Notes: generated from the sequence alone by a model not told the origin. Shown: positions 27,380 through 38,548, numbered from the stretch's first letter. The stretch is DNA of 64,000 bases from Streptomyces sp. SirexAA-E (GCF_000177195.2 NC_015953.1:2914001-2978000), one strand, 5' to 3'. Numbers and translations: made by a program.

Positions 27380-29257
27380 TCACTTGCCGAAGGCCATCAT
27401 GGTCGTCTGCTCCTTCTCCTCCTCGTCGTTGGAGGCGCTGACGCGTCCGCTGACGATGTAGGAGCGGCCGCCCGCGTAGAGGACCTTCGACGTGTAGAAG
27501 GCGTTCTCGATCCGGTTCGTGGAGTCCGGGTGCTGGAGCACCACGGTCGGCGCGCCACCGGTGGGGGCGAGCGTGGCGATCGCGCCGCCCTTGTCGTACG
27601 TGGCCAGCATGTAGACCAGCAGCTTGCCGTCCTGCATGCCGATCGGCTTGAGCACGCGCCCGGTGGGGGCGGCTGCCTTCCACTTGGGCTTGCCGGTGTT
27701 CAGGTCGAACGCGATGACCTTGTTGGTGCGGGCTTCCCCGCTGGTGTCGTCCTTGGTCGCCATGTAGAAGGTGTCGGCGTCCGCGGCGACTCCGGAGCAG
27801 CCCTCCAGCTGCTGGCCGAAGACCGAGAAGTCGTGGCCGCAGTCGACCGAGAAGCTGTCCCCCTTGTCACTGACCAGCCCGGAACGGTTGGATCCGTTGC
27901 CGTTGAGCGCGAGGATGGACCATTCCTTGTCCTTGGTCAGCGAGACGACCAGCGGGTTCACCGAGTAGACCTTGTCGACCTCCCAGCCGCGCTTGGGCAC
28001 GTATGTCCACTTCGCCTTCCCGGTGGCCGGGTCGAGCTCCTGGATCTGGTGCTGCGGGTTGTCCACGTCGTCGGTACGGCAGTTGAGCGCGGCGATCAGC
28101 TTGGACCCGCCGGCGAACGCGAACGGCTGGCAGTTGCCCGAGGGCTTGCCGAACAGTTCCTTGCCGTCGCTGACCCGGTAGGCGTTGGAGTTGCCGGTAC
28201 GGCCGACCGTCACGGTGTCACCGCTGATCGCCAGGCCGATGTCGGACATCAGGTCCCAGGTGCCGTTCTTCTTGATGGACTTCTTCCAGCCGGCCTTGCC
28301 GGTGGTGAGGTCGATCATCTGGAGGTCGGCGCAGTCCGCCTTGTCCGTGGTGCCGTTCATCACGCCGATGACCAACTTGCCGTCGGCGGTGGGGTTGTTC
28401 GGGGCGGCGCACATGTCGGCGGGCAGCGGCAGGGTCCACTTCTGCTTGCCGTCGGCGGCCGAATACCCGACGACCGACCGGTACATGCCCTTGACGACGG
28501 TGTCCCCGACGATCCACGGGCCGTAGACGTCGGCGCCGTTGCGGGGCAGGTCGATGTCGTTCTTCGTCAGCCAGAGGACCTTCGCCTCGCCGGCCTTGCG
28601 CCCGGCGTTGAGGTCGTCGTCCACCTCGCGTCCGTCGCCCTTGCCGTCGCCCTCGTCGACGGTCGGGGAGGCACTCGGCCCGTCGGTGTCGCCACTCGCC
28701 TCGGCGACGGGCCGCTCGGGGTCGTCGCCGCCGCTCGTGGCGAGGTAGATGCCACCGCCGACCACCAGCAGCGCGGCGACGGCCGCGCCTATGACGATGC
28801 CGGGCTTGCCCTTGAAGAAGCCCCCGCCGGAACCACCCGGCGCGGGAGCCCCGGGGTACTGCTGCTGCGGGTAGCCGTGACCGGGCTGCCCCGGCTGTCC
28901 GTACGGGCCGGGGGCGCCCGGCTGTCCGTAGGGGCCGGGGGCGCCCGGCTGTCCGTAGGGGCCGGGCTGCTGGGCGTACGGGCCGGGCTGCTGGCCGTAG
29001 GGGCCGGGCTGCTGCGCGTACGGCCCGGGGGCCTGCGGATAGCCGTAGCCCGGCTGACCGGCCGGCGGCTGCGGGTAGCCGTACCCGGGCTGCGCGGGCG
29101 GCGGCCCTGCCGGGGGCGACTGCGGGGCAGGCGGCGTCTGTCCGGGCGGCTGCGGCGGGGCGGACGGCGGTGGCGGCGGCTGAGGAGTCCCCTGCGGCGG
29201 CTCCTGCGGAGCCCCGAAGCCTCCCTGCGGCGGTTGCTGGCTGGGCGGCTGGGTCAT
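27380..29257 (-). CDS. Membrane-anchored PQQ-type beta-propeller protein, paralogue 2
   Basis: A 625-residue paralogue with the same plan. The tail runs to about residue 148 with repeats of PGPYGQQ/PGAPGPYG (about 76-122), the membrane helix is at about 152-173, and the stalk and propeller contain blade motifs like LTTGKAGWKK, DPATGKAKWTY and LNTGKPKWKA. ATG 29257 follows AGGGGGACGTGCTG. A GTG six bases upstream is an alternative. It is 59 bp from the next paralogue, suggesting shared transcription. Confidence 0.8.
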   Translation of the reverse strand: MTQPPSQQPPQGGFGAPQEPPQGTPQPPPPPSAPPQPPGQTPPAPQSPPAGPPPAQPGYGYPQPPAGQPGYGYPQAPGPYAQQPGPYGQQPGPYAQQPGPYGQPGAPGPYGQPGAPGPYGQPGQPGHGYPQQQYPGAPAPGGSGGGFFKGKPGIVIGAAVAALLVVGGGIYLATSGGDDPERPVAEASGDTDGPSASPTVDEGDGKGDGREVDDDLNAGRKAGEAKVLWLTKNDIDLPRNGADVYGPWIVGDTVVKGMYRSVVGYSAADGKQKWTLPLPADMCAAPNNPTADGKLVIGVMNGTTDKADCADLQMIDLTTGKAGWKKSIKKNGTWDLMSDIGLAISGDTVTVGRTGNSNAYRVSDGKELFGKPSGNCQPFAFAGGSKLIAALNCRTDDVDNPQHQIQELDPATGKAKWTYVPKRGWEVDKVYSVNPLVVSLTKDKEWSILALNGNGSNRSGLVSDKGDSFSVDCGHDFSVFGQQLEGCSGVAADADTFYMATKDDTSGEARTNKVIAFDLNTGKPKWKAAAPTGRVLKPIGMQDGKLLVYMLATYDKGGAIATLAPTGGAPTVVLQHPDSTNRIENAFYTSKVLYAGGRSYIVSGRVSASNDEEEKEQTTMMAFGK

Positions 29258-29384
29258 CAGCACGTCCCCCTTCGTGCGGTCCGTTGCCCGGTTCGTTCTC
29301 CCCCGCGATTCCGCTGGGCTGGACACCCCTCGGAAAGGAGCGGACCGGGCAACGGGTTCCGCGGCGTTACGACAGTCGAGCGGG

Positions 29385-29400
29385 GCTTCTTTGTACCACC
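29385..29400 (-). promoter_or_regulatory. Conserved upstream block of paralogue 2
   Basis: Reading on the minus strand, GGTGGTACAAAGAAGC matches GGTGGTAGAAAGAGGC upstream of paralogue 3 (31343-31358) at 14 of 16 positions. It lies 128 bp before the start codon. A shared promoter or regulator site is the simplest reading. The 349-bp gap 29258-29606 shows no gene. Confidence 0.4.
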
Positions 29401-29606
29401 GAGGCAGGGGGTGCACCGGATCCGTCCGTTCCCTGTTCCCAAGGGAGAACCGGGCCGTGATGCCTCCGTTACGCGTCCGCCGGGGCCGCCCGGCGGCACC
29501 CGCGCACCAACTCGCACCGGTGGGAGGGGACTTCGCCGCGCACCCGGCCTCCCTCGCCGGCCGGCCGAGGCCCCCGCGCGAAGGGGCGGCGCGGGGACCG
29601 GTCAGG

Positions 29607-31292
29607 TCACTGGCCGAAGACCATCACCGTCTTGAGCGCCCTCTCCTCCTCGTCGGTGCCCGAGGCGAGGAGCGGCGGGACGAGGACCGAGCGCCCGTCC
29701 ACGTAGACGACCCTTGCCGAGAGCACGTCGTCCTCGGCGTCGGCCGCCGACGCCGGATGCCGCAGCAGTGTCTGCGGCGAGCCGCTGCCGGGTTCGAGCG
29801 CCACGATCCCACCGCCCTGTTCCTTCGAGGCCAGCACGTAAGCGAGTACCTTCCCGCCCTCCATGCGCAGCGGCTTCATCGCCTGCCCGGTCGGCGACTC
29901 GGCTTCCCAGGTGCGCTTCCCGGTGTCCAGGTCGTAGGCCTGGATCGTGTTGGTGACGCGGGAGTCGACGTACACGAGCCCGGTCGGCAGGTACAGGGTG
30001 CGGGCGTCGGCCACCGCCTCCGCGGCGACGGGTCCGTCGATCCGCGAACGGAGGGTGCCGTCGTCCCGCAGGGCGATGATGCGCTGCTCCTCGGCGTTCG
30101 TCACGACGACCACCGGCGGGTCGAAGGAGTAGACGGTCTGCAGGTACCACCCCGGCTCCAGCTGGTAGGCCCACTTCGGCTTGCCGGTCGCCGGATCGAG
30201 CTCCTCGATCCGGTTCTTCCCGACCGCGTCCGAGCAGGTGACGCCCGCGATCAGGCGGGCGCCACTGGCGACGTCGCCCACCTCGCACTCCCCGGGCGCC
30301 TCGCCGAACAGCTTCTCGCCGTCGCTGATCCGGTAGCCGTCGGCCCCGCCGCCCGCGCGGGCGTACGTCACGGTGCCCCCGTTGACCGCGAGGGACACCT
30401 CCGAGCGCATGTCCAGACGCCCGTTGAGGGGGACCGTCTTCTTCCAGCCCTGCTCCCCGGTCTTCAGGTCGATCATCTGCAGGACGGAACAGTCCGGGAT
30501 CGAGGCGGTGTTGCTCACCAGCGTCGCGATGACGATCTTCCCGTCGTCCGTGGGCAGCGAGGGCGCGGCACAGACGTCGGTCGGCAGCGAGAGCTTCCAC
30601 TTCTCGGTGCCGTCGGCGAGCGCGTAGCCGGACACGGTGCGGTACGTGGTCCGGGCGACGATGTCACCGGCCGTCCACGGGCCGTTGACCGCCGCTCCCA
30701 GGCCGGGCAGATCCACGTCGTTGTACTTCAGCCAGAGCACGCGGGCCTCACCGGGCTTGCGTCCGGCGTTCAGCTCGGCGGCGGACGGCCCGGCGGGCTC
30801 GGCCTTGTCCTTTTCCTTGTCCTTGTCCTCGTGCTTCCCGTCCTCGGACGTGGTGTCCGACGGGCCGGCTACGGGCTTCTTCCCGCCTGCCCCGTCGTCG
30901 CCCCCGAGGAACAGGACACCGCCGCCGGCCAGCAGCAGGACGGCGAGCACGGCACCGACGACCAGGCCGGTCCGCCGCTTGGAACGGCCGCCACCGGGGG
31001 CCGCGGGCGGCGGCGTGGCGCCGTACCCGGGCTGCGCGCCGTACGGGCCGGGCTGTGGCTGCGCGTACGGGCCGGGCTGCGGACCGTACGGCCCCGGCTG
31101 CGGCGGACCGTAGGGGCCCGGCTGCGGCGGACCGTAGGGGCCCGGTTGCGTGCCGTACGGTCCCGGGGCCTGGGGCGGGTAGCCGTAGCCCGGCGGCGGA
31201 GGCGGCGGCTGCGCGGAGCCGGGCGGGGGCTCGTACGGGGCCCCGAAGCCCCCTTCCTGCGGCGGCGGTTGGCCTCCAGGCGGCTGGGTCAT
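29607..31292 (-). CDS. Membrane-anchored PQQ-type beta-propeller protein, paralogue 3
   Basis: A 561-residue paralogue. The shorter tail (1 to about 105) carries repeats of QPGPYGPP/QPGPYAQ, then the basic SKRR stop and one membrane helix at about 109-129. The outside region has propeller blades with DLKTGEQGWKK, DPATGKPKWAY and LDTGKRTWEA. ATG 31292 has GGGGG nine bases upstream; a longer start at 31310 is less likely. The three genes are probably products of tandem duplication that diverged in the outside domain. Confidence 0.8.
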   Translation of the reverse strand: MTQPPGGQPPPQEGGFGAPYEPPPGSAQPPPPPPGYGYPPQAPGPYGTQPGPYGPPQPGPYGPPQPGPYGPQPGPYAQPQPGPYGAQPGYGATPPPAAPGGGRSKRRTGLVVGAVLAVLLLAGGGVLFLGGDDGAGGKKPVAGPSDTTSEDGKHEDKDKEKDKAEPAGPSAAELNAGRKPGEARVLWLKYNDVDLPGLGAAVNGPWTAGDIVARTTYRTVSGYALADGTEKWKLSLPTDVCAAPSLPTDDGKIVIATLVSNTASIPDCSVLQMIDLKTGEQGWKKTVPLNGRLDMRSEVSLAVNGGTVTYARAGGGADGYRISDGEKLFGEAPGECEVGDVASGARLIAGVTCSDAVGKNRIEELDPATGKPKWAYQLEPGWYLQTVYSFDPPVVVVTNAEEQRIIALRDDGTLRSRIDGPVAAEAVADARTLYLPTGLVYVDSRVTNTIQAYDLDTGKRTWEAESPTGQAMKPLRMEGGKVLAYVLASKEQGGGIVALEPGSGSPQTLLRHPASAADAEDDVLSARVVYVDGRSVLVPPLLASGTDEEERALKTVMVFGQ

Positions 31293-31342
31293 CGGCACGT
31301 CCCCCTTCATGCGCGCCCGTGTCCGGTGCCGGAACGGGCAAA

Positions 31343-31358
31343 GCCTCTTTCTACCACC
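31343..31358 (-). promoter_or_regulatory. Conserved upstream block of paralogue 3
   Basis: GGTGGTAGAAAGAGGC on the minus strand, 51 bp before the start codon, matches the block upstream of paralogue 2 at 14 of 16 positions. Confidence 0.4.
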
Positions 31359-31393
31359 CGCCCCACAGGCCCCCGCCGTTCACACCGGCGCGC

Positions 31394-33205
<1,812 letters not shown>

Positions 33206-33350
33206 TTCACTCCTGCCTCGGGGTCCCCCGGGGCAGGGACCGCTCGATGTTCCAGGGTAGTCGCCGCCACGGGTGCGATAGCGTGCGGCGATCGATCACG
33301 GGGAGAGCCCCTGGTCGGGCGGGTTCGGGACATCTTCGGGCGGGGACTTC

Positions 33351-34025
33351 ATGAGGCGTGGTGCGGGGCGTGCCCTGGCCGGGGTGGTGCTGGCGGCGGC
33401 GGTGCTGGCCGGCTGTTCGTCGTCGGCCGACGAGGGTGACAAGGGTGACGACCACGGTGCGCGGACGTCCTCGTCCTCGTCCTCGGACGCCACCGCGAAG
33501 AACGGCGACCGTGGCACAGGCCGCCCGGCCGTGAAGGGGCTCACGCTCGGTGGCCCCGGCTCGTCCTGCGCCCTGCCCGTCACCTTCGACCTGGCGAAGG
33601 ACTGGAAGCCGCAGGCCGTCGAGGTGGAGCCGGGGTCCGAACTGGCGGAGCTGGGCGAGCAGGGCACGGTGACGCTGGTCTGCGAGATCGACGCCAAGCC
33701 GGCCGGGAACCTCGGCTATCTCCGTGTGTGGGCGGGCAAGGAAGGCGGCGGCGACCCGCGTGCGGCGCTGGAGGCGTTCGTGGCGGACGAGCCGAACGCG
33801 GCGAAGGCCGCGTACACGGAGACCGAGGCCGGTTCCGTGGCCGCCGTCGAGGTCGCCTACACGGTGGACGGCGACCTGCCGGGCGGGTCGAAGCCGGAGC
33901 GCGCCTTCGCGGTCGCCACCCCCGAGGGCCCCGTCGTGGTGCACCTGGGCGGGATGGACGAGGAGGAACACCGGCAGATGCTGCCCGCGTACGAGCTGGC
34001 CAGGGAGAGTCTGAAGCTGGGCTGA
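33351..34025 (+). CDS. Predicted lipoprotein, unknown function
   Basis: A 224-residue lipoprotein. The signal peptide has two Arg near the N-terminus, a hydrophobic core and a lipobox LAGC with Cys22 as the lipidated residue. A Ser/Asp-rich linker follows to about residue 60. The mature domain is unrecognised, with two Cys (about 73 and 111) that may pair. It is divergent from the ABC-F gene and convergent with ispE, from which it is separated by a MITE-like element. Confidence 0.82.
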   Translation: MRRGAGRALAGVVLAAAVLAGCSSSADEGDKGDDHGARTSSSSSSDATAKNGDRGTGRPAVKGLTLGGPGSSCALPVTFDLAKDWKPQAVEVEPGSELAELGEQGTVTLVCEIDAKPAGNLGYLRVWAGKEGGGDPRAALEAFVADEPNAAKAAYTETEAGSVAAVEVAYTVDGDLPGGSKPERAFAVATPEGPVVVHLGGMDEEEHRQMLPAYELARESLKLG

Positions 34026-34096
34026 GCGGGCCTGACCGACCGGTGAGCCGGGCCGGAGGTCCACGGTCGGTGGCGGGTCCGGCCCTGCTCGCCCTA

Positions 34097-34161
34097 AGGC
34101 TTGTTTCAGAAGTCCCGCCTGTCCGCCCTCCGGGCGGACGGCGCTACTTTCGCAACAAGCC
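34097..34161. mobile_element. 65-bp MITE-like element abutting ispE
   Basis: The ends GGCTTGTTTCAGAAGT (left) and, inverted, GGCTTGTTGCGAAAGT (right) match at 13 of 16 positions. They are flanked by CTA on both sides (34094-34096 and 34162-34164), as a 3-bp target duplication. The centre is a GTCCGCCC/GGGCGGAC hairpin. There is no coding capacity. The ends look like those of IS5-type Streptomyces elements, from memory. The right CTA is the ispE stop codon (TAG). Confidence 0.6.
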
Positions 34162-35055
34162 CTAGCACACCGTGGCCCCCGGTGCCGGGGAGACGGCCAC
34201 GCGCGCGCTGCGGCAGGTGCCCGAGGCCGCCAGCGCGTCGGCGATCGTCCGGGCCGCGTCCGCGTCGGCGGCCAGGAACGCCGTGGTCGGTCCCGATCCC
34301 GAGACCAGCGCGGCCAGGGCGCCCGCGGCGGTGCCGGCGGCGAGGGTGTCGGCGAGCGAGGGGCGCAGAGAGAGAGCGGCGGCCTGGAGGTCGTTGCCGA
34401 GGGCGTCCGCGAGGGCCGTGGTGTCACCCTTGCGCAGGGCGGCCAGGAGCGCGGGGGACGCGGTGGGTTCGGGGACCTGGGTGCCCGCGGTGAGCCGGTC
34501 GAACTCAGCGTAGACCGCCGGGGTGGAGAGTCCGCCGTCGGCGACGGCGAAGACCCAGTGGAAGGTGCCGCCGACCTCGATGGGGGTCAGCTGTTCCCCC
34601 CGGCCGACGCCGAGCGCGGCCCCGCCGATCAGGCTGAACGGCACATCGCTGCCCAACTCTGCGCAGATGGCGAGCAGTTCGTCCTGAGAGGCTCCGGTCG
34701 ACCACAGGGCGTCGCAGGCCACCAGAGCGGCCGCGCCGTCTGCGCTGCCGCCCGCCATGCCTCCGGCGACGGGGATGTCCTTGGCGATGTGGAGGTGCAC
34801 GTCGGGGCTGATGCCGTGGCGTTCGGCCAGCGCGACGGCGGCGCGGGCCGCCAGGTTGGTGGCGTCCAGCGGGACCTGTGCGGCGTCCGGGCCGGTGCAG
34901 GTGACGCGCAGGGTGTCGGCGGGGGCGGCGGTGACCTCGTCGTACAGTCCGACGGCGAGGAACACGTTGGCCAGGTCGTGGAAGCCGTCGGGGCGCGCCG
35001 CTCCGACGGCGAGCCGCACGTTGACCTTGGCGGGGACGCGGACGGTGACGCTCAT
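34162..35055 (-). CDS. ispE: 4-diphosphocytidyl-2-C-methyl-D-erythritol kinase
   Basis: A 297-residue GHMP kinase of the MEP isoprenoid pathway. The ATP motif [17 protein letters not shown] lies at about 94-110. The N-terminal [11 protein letters not shown] and C-terminal [10 protein letters not shown] motifs are present. ATG 35055 overlaps the rsmA stop by 4 bp. The stop codon is contributed by the flank of a MITE-like element, so the last residues may differ from relatives. Confidence 0.95.
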   Translation of the reverse strand: MSVTVRVPAKVNVRLAVGAARPDGFHDLANVFLAVGLYDEVTAAPADTLRVTCTGPDAAQVPLDATNLAARAAVALAERHGISPDVHLHIAKDIPVAGGMAGGSADGAAALVACDALWSTGASQDELLAICAELGSDVPFSLIGGAALGVGRGEQLTPIEVGGTFHWVFAVADGGLSTPAVYAEFDRLTAGTQVPEPTASPALLAALRKGDTTALADALGNDLQAAALSLRPSLADTLAAGTAAGALAALVSGSGPTTAFLAADADAARTIADALAASGTCRSARVAVSPAPGATVC

Positions 35056-36032
35056 GCTTCGCTCCCGGACGTCTCGTTCCCCGCGGTCTTGTCGTCCTCG
35101 GGCTTGTCCACCTCGGGCTTGTCCACCTCGGGCCTGCTCACCTCGGGCTTGTCGGCCTCCGGCTTGTTCACCTCGGGCTTGTTCTCCGCGATGGCGGCGA
35201 ACTCCTCGACCGTCAGTGCCTCGCCCCGCGCCTGCGGGGAGACGCCCGCCGCGACGAGGGCGGTCTCGGCGGCCGCGGCGGAGCCCGCCCAGCCGGCCAG
35301 CGCGGCGCGCAGCGTCTTGCGGCGCTGGGCGAACGCGGCGTCGACGACGGCGAAGACCTCGGTGCGGCTCGCCGTGGTCCGGATCGGCTCGGTGCGCCGC
35401 ACCAGGGACACCAGCCCGGAGTCGACGTTCGGCGCGGGCCAGAACACCGTGCGCCCGATCGACCCGGCACGCTTGACGTCGGCGTACCAGGCGGCCTTCA
35501 CGGAGGGCACGCCGTAGACCTTGTTGCCGGGCTTGGCGGCCAGCCGGTCGGCGACCTCGGCCTGCACCATCACGAGCGTCCGCTCGATGGACGGGAAGCG
35601 CTCCAGCATGGTGAGCAGCACCGGCACGGCCACGTTGTACGGGAGGTTGGCGACCAGCGCGGTCGGCGCCGGGCCGGGAAGCTCGGTGACCAGCATCGCG
35701 TCGGAGTGCACCAGGGCGAAGCGGTCGGCGCGTACCGGGAGCCGGGCGGCGACGGTGGCCGGCAGGGCGCCCGCGAGTACGTCGTCGATCTCCACGGCGA
35801 CGACCCGGTCGGCCGCCTCCAGGAGCGCCAGCGTCAGCGAGCCCAGACCGGGACCGATCTCGACCACCACGTCCTCGGGGCGCACCTCCGCGGTCCGGAC
35901 GATGCGGCGGACCGTGTTGGCGTCGATGACGAAGTTCTGTCCGCGCTGCTTGGTGGGGCGTACGCCCAGCGCTGCGGCCAGCTCGCGAATGTCTGCGGGG
36001 CCCAGGAGGGCGTCGGGCTCTGTGGTGCTCAC
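35052..36032 (-). CDS. rsmA: 16S rRNA dimethyladenosine transferase with repetitive acidic/basic tail
   Basis: A 326-residue KsgA, which dimethylates two adenines in the 3' hairpin of 16S rRNA. SAM motif [11 protein letters not shown] is at about 59-68 and the catalytic NLPYN motif at about 128-132. After the normal end near residue 283 comes a tail of about 40 residues made of repeats of the unit KPEVD/N, absent from typical KsgA. It starts at GTG 36032 and is coupled to ispE. Confidence 0.95.
   Translation of the reverse strand: MSTTEPDALLGPADIRELAAALGVRPTKQRGQNFVIDANTVRRIVRTAEVRPEDVVVEIGPGLGSLTLALLEAADRVVAVEIDDVLAGALPATVAARLPVRADRFALVHSDAMLVTELPGPAPTALVANLPYNVAVPVLLTMLERFPSIERTLVMVQAEVADRLAAKPGNKVYGVPSVKAAWYADVKRAGSIGRTVFWPAPNVDSGLVSLVRRTEPIRTTASRTEVFAVVDAAFAQRRKTLRAALAGWAGSAAAAETALVAAGVSPQARGEALTVEEFAAIAENKPEVNKPEADKPEVSRPEVDKPEVDKPEDDKTAGNETSGSEA
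35096..35185. repeat. 15-bp tandem repeat in the rsmA 3' end
   Basis: Six direct units of 15 bp with consensus CCTCGGGCTTGTCCA occupy 35096-35185. They encode the KPEVD-type pentapeptide repeats of the RsmA tail. Units differ at one to four positions. Confidence 0.85.
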
Positions 36033-36099
36033 CCGGTAAGCCTACGGCCGCCGCGGGGCCCGGGGCCCGCGGCCCGGTCCCCGCTCGGCCCGGCGGAGG

Positions 36100-36966
36100 T
36101 CAGAAGTCGAACGCCCGCGCGGTGTTGTCGTAGACCGTGGCGGCCAGGGTGTCCTCGTCGGTGCCCCGCACCTCGGCCATCGCGCGGAGGGTCACCGGGA
36201 TGAGGTAGGGCGCGTTGGGGCGCCCGCGGTAGGGGGACGGGGTGAGGAAGGGGGCGTCGGTCTCGACGAGCACCAGCTCCGCCGGCGCCACGGCCAGCGC
36301 GTCGCGCAGGGGCTGGGCGTTCTTGAAGGTGACGTTGCCGGCGAAGGACATGAAGTATCCGGCCGCCGCGCACACGCGGGCCATCTCGGCGTCCCCGGAG
36401 TAGCAGTGGAAGACGGTGCGCTCGGGCGCGCCCTCCTCGGCGAGGATGCGCAGCACGTCCGTGTGGGCCTCCCGGTCGTGGATGACCAGCGCCTTGCCGT
36501 GCCGCTTGGCGATCTCGATGTGGGCCCGGAAGGACTCCTCCTGGGCGGCGATGCCCTCGGGGCCCGTACGGAAGTGGTCGAGGCCGGTCTCGCCGACCCC
36601 GCGTACGTGGTCGAGGGCGGCCAGGGCGTCGATCTCGGCGAGCGCCTCGTCCAGGGCGGCCCTGCCGCCCGGCTGCCGGGCCTCCTGGCGCGACCAGCCG
36701 TCCGGGTCCCCGTGCACGATGCGCGGCGCCTCGTTGGGGTGCAGGGCGACGGCGGCGTGCACGGAGGGGTGGGCGGCGGCCGTCTCGGCGGCCCAGCGCG
36801 AGCCCGTCACGTCGCATCCGACCTGGACGACGGTGGTCACGTTGACCGCCGCCGCGCGGGCCAGGCCCTCCTCGACGGTGGCGTCCTGCATGTCCAGGTG
36901 GGTGTGCGAATCGGCGACCGGAACACGCAGGGGTTCGGGCAGCGGCGGGGCTTCGGTACGGCTCAT
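36100..36966 (-). CDS. tatD: TatD-family metal-dependent hydrolase/DNase
   Basis: A 288-residue TIM-barrel hydrolase. The metal-binding DSHTHLD motif is at about 19-25, with GETGLDHF, the VIHDREA His and ETDAPFL Asp in order. Family members act as 3'-5' exonucleases. Only 67 bp separate it from rsmA; in other actinobacteria a resuscitation-promoting-factor gene sits between them. Confidence 0.94.
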   Translation of the reverse strand: MSRTEAPPLPEPLRVPVADSHTHLDMQDATVEEGLARAAAVNVTTVVQVGCDVTGSRWAAETAAAHPSVHAAVALHPNEAPRIVHGDPDGWSRQEARQPGGRAALDEALAEIDALAALDHVRGVGETGLDHFRTGPEGIAAQEESFRAHIEIAKRHGKALVIHDREAHTDVLRILAEEGAPERTVFHCYSGDAEMARVCAAAGYFMSFAGNVTFKNAQPLRDALAVAPAELVLVETDAPFLTPSPYRGRPNAPYLIPVTLRAMAEVRGTDEDTLAATVYDNTARAFDF

Positions 36967-37018
36967 GCCCCGACTCTACGAAAGGACCACCGGGCACCGG
37001 GCACCCGCGGCGGTCCGG

Positions 37019-37405
37019 TCACCTGCGGTGGAAGGGGCGCAGCAGGGCCGACAGCTGCCAGTGGTGCGTCGCGGGCGCCGGGGCCGGGGCCAGGACGGCC
37101 GCGGGCGCCGCCGCGTCCTCGACGGCCTCCTGCGGCCGTACGGCCTTGGCGGGCCTGAGCAGCTCCTGCACGGTGGAGACCCGGCCGGACCGCATGATCC
37201 GGACGACGTGTCCCCCGCAGTTCGCGCAGGTGGGCGTGGACAGCGGCGAGGGCACCCGCTCCCCGTCCGCCGTGTAGACGACGTAGGCGTGCCCCGACCC
37301 GTCGACGTGGTGGTGTATCTCGTAGGCCTGTTCCCAGCCGTGTCCGCACCTCATGCAGGCGAACGCGTACGCCTCGTGGACGGTGGTGGCTGCGATCTCA
37401 CTCAT
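37019..37405 (-). CDS. Zinc-ribbon hypothetical protein
   Basis: A 128-residue protein with two Cys pairs, CMRC (17-20) and CANC (about 60-63), forming a zinc ribbon, then an Ala/Pro-rich tail. ATG 37405 has AGAGGAG upstream. Function unknown; position between rsmI and tatD. Confidence 0.8.
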   Translation of the reverse strand: MSEIAATTVHEAYAFACMRCGHGWEQAYEIHHHVDGSGHAYVVYTADGERVPSPLSTPTCANCGGHVVRIMRSGRVSTVQELLRPAKAVRPQEAVEDAAAPAAVLAPAPAPATHHWQLSALLRPFHRR

Positions 37406-37598
37406 GCCTGCTCCTCTTGTCCGTGGACAAGCACTCCGGCAAGCGCTCCGGCCAGGAGCTCCGGACATGCGTTCCGCTCTCCAGTGGACGCCTTCGCGGG
37501 CGGCGACGCACCAGGTCTGCCGAGTGTTGGAACGCTCTTGGCCCTTTTGTGGCCGGGGGGCCGGGTCAGGGCCCGTCACCCGGTTCGGCCTTTACGTT

Positions 37599-38486
37599 TC
37601 AGGCCGGTCCTTTGCCTTCGGCCGGGCCGGTCCTGGCCGCGTTCTTTGCCGCGACCACCGCATCGAAGACCTCGCGTTTGGGCAGGTGGGCCTCGGTGGC
37701 GACCGCCGCGATGGCCTCCTTGCGCCGCTCCCCCGCCTCCTCGCGCACCTGCACCCTGCGCACCAGCTCGGCGGCGTCCGGCTTCTCGCCGCCGGTGTCC
37801 GTGGCGCCCTCGACGACGACGGTGATCTCGCCCCGCACCCCTTCGGCGGCCCAGACGGCCAGCTCGCCCAGCGGGCCGCGCTTGACCTCCTCGTACGTCT
37901 TGGTCAGCTCCCGGCACACGGCGGCCCGGCGGTCCGCGCCGAACACCTCGGCCATCGCCGCCAGGGTGTCGTCCAGCCGGTGCGGTGCCTCGAAGAAGAC
38001 CATGGTGCGCCGTTCGTCGGCGACCTCACGCAGCTTCCCGAGCCGCTCGCCCGTCTTGCGCGGCAGGAAGCCCTCGAAGCAGAAGCGGTCCACGGGCAGG
38101 GCGGACAGGGCCAGCGCGGTCAGCACGGCGGACGGTCCCGGCACGGCGGTGACCTTGATGCCCTGTTCGACGGCCGCCGCGACGAGCCGGTAGCCCGGGT
38201 CGGAGACCGACGGCATCCCCGCGTCCGTGACGAGCAGGACCCGGGCCCCGCCGACGAGCGCCTCGACCAGCTCGGGCGTCCGCGCGGACTCGTTGCCCTC
38301 GAAGTAGGAGACGACGCGCCCCGTCGTGTGGATGCCCAGGGCCTGGGTGAGCCGGCGCAGCCGGCGGGTGTCCTCGGCGGCGACCACGTCGGCGGTCTCC
38401 AGTTCGACGGCGAGCCTCGGCGGGGCGTCCGCCACGTCGCCGATGGGGGTCCCTGCGAGTACGAGCGTTCCAGTCGTTCCAGTCAC
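37599..38486 (-). CDS. rsmI: 16S rRNA 2'-O-ribose C1402 methyltransferase
   Basis: A 295-residue RsmI. The SAM-binding tetrapyrrole-methylase fold shows LAGTPIGD near the start, AAEDTRR, DAGMPSVSDPG, and the conserved FEAPHR and RELTK segments. GTG 38486 is preferred because GGGAGG lies 9 bases upstream; ATG 38495 directly abuts that site. It is divergent from pmt, a conserved actinobacterial pairing. Confidence 0.94.
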   Translation of the reverse strand: MTGTTGTLVLAGTPIGDVADAPPRLAVELETADVVAAEDTRRLRRLTQALGIHTTGRVVSYFEGNESARTPELVEALVGGARVLLVTDAGMPSVSDPGYRLVAAAVEQGIKVTAVPGPSAVLTALALSALPVDRFCFEGFLPRKTGERLGKLREVADERRTMVFFEAPHRLDDTLAAMAEVFGADRRAAVCRELTKTYEEVKRGPLGELAVWAAEGVRGEITVVVEGATDTGGEKPDAAELVRRVQVREEAGERRKEAIAAVATEAHLPKREVFDAVVAAKNAARTGPAEGKGPA

Positions 38487-38548
38487 ATCGGCCATCCTCC
38501 CAGCACGGGCGGCACCCCTCGCACAGACGCGTTCCCTACGATGGCGCG

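Noticed and set aside
24378..29635. Long plus-strand frames across the propeller-protein genes
   Set aside because: They mirror the third-position GC pattern of the minus-strand genes, have no ribosome sites and show no domain.
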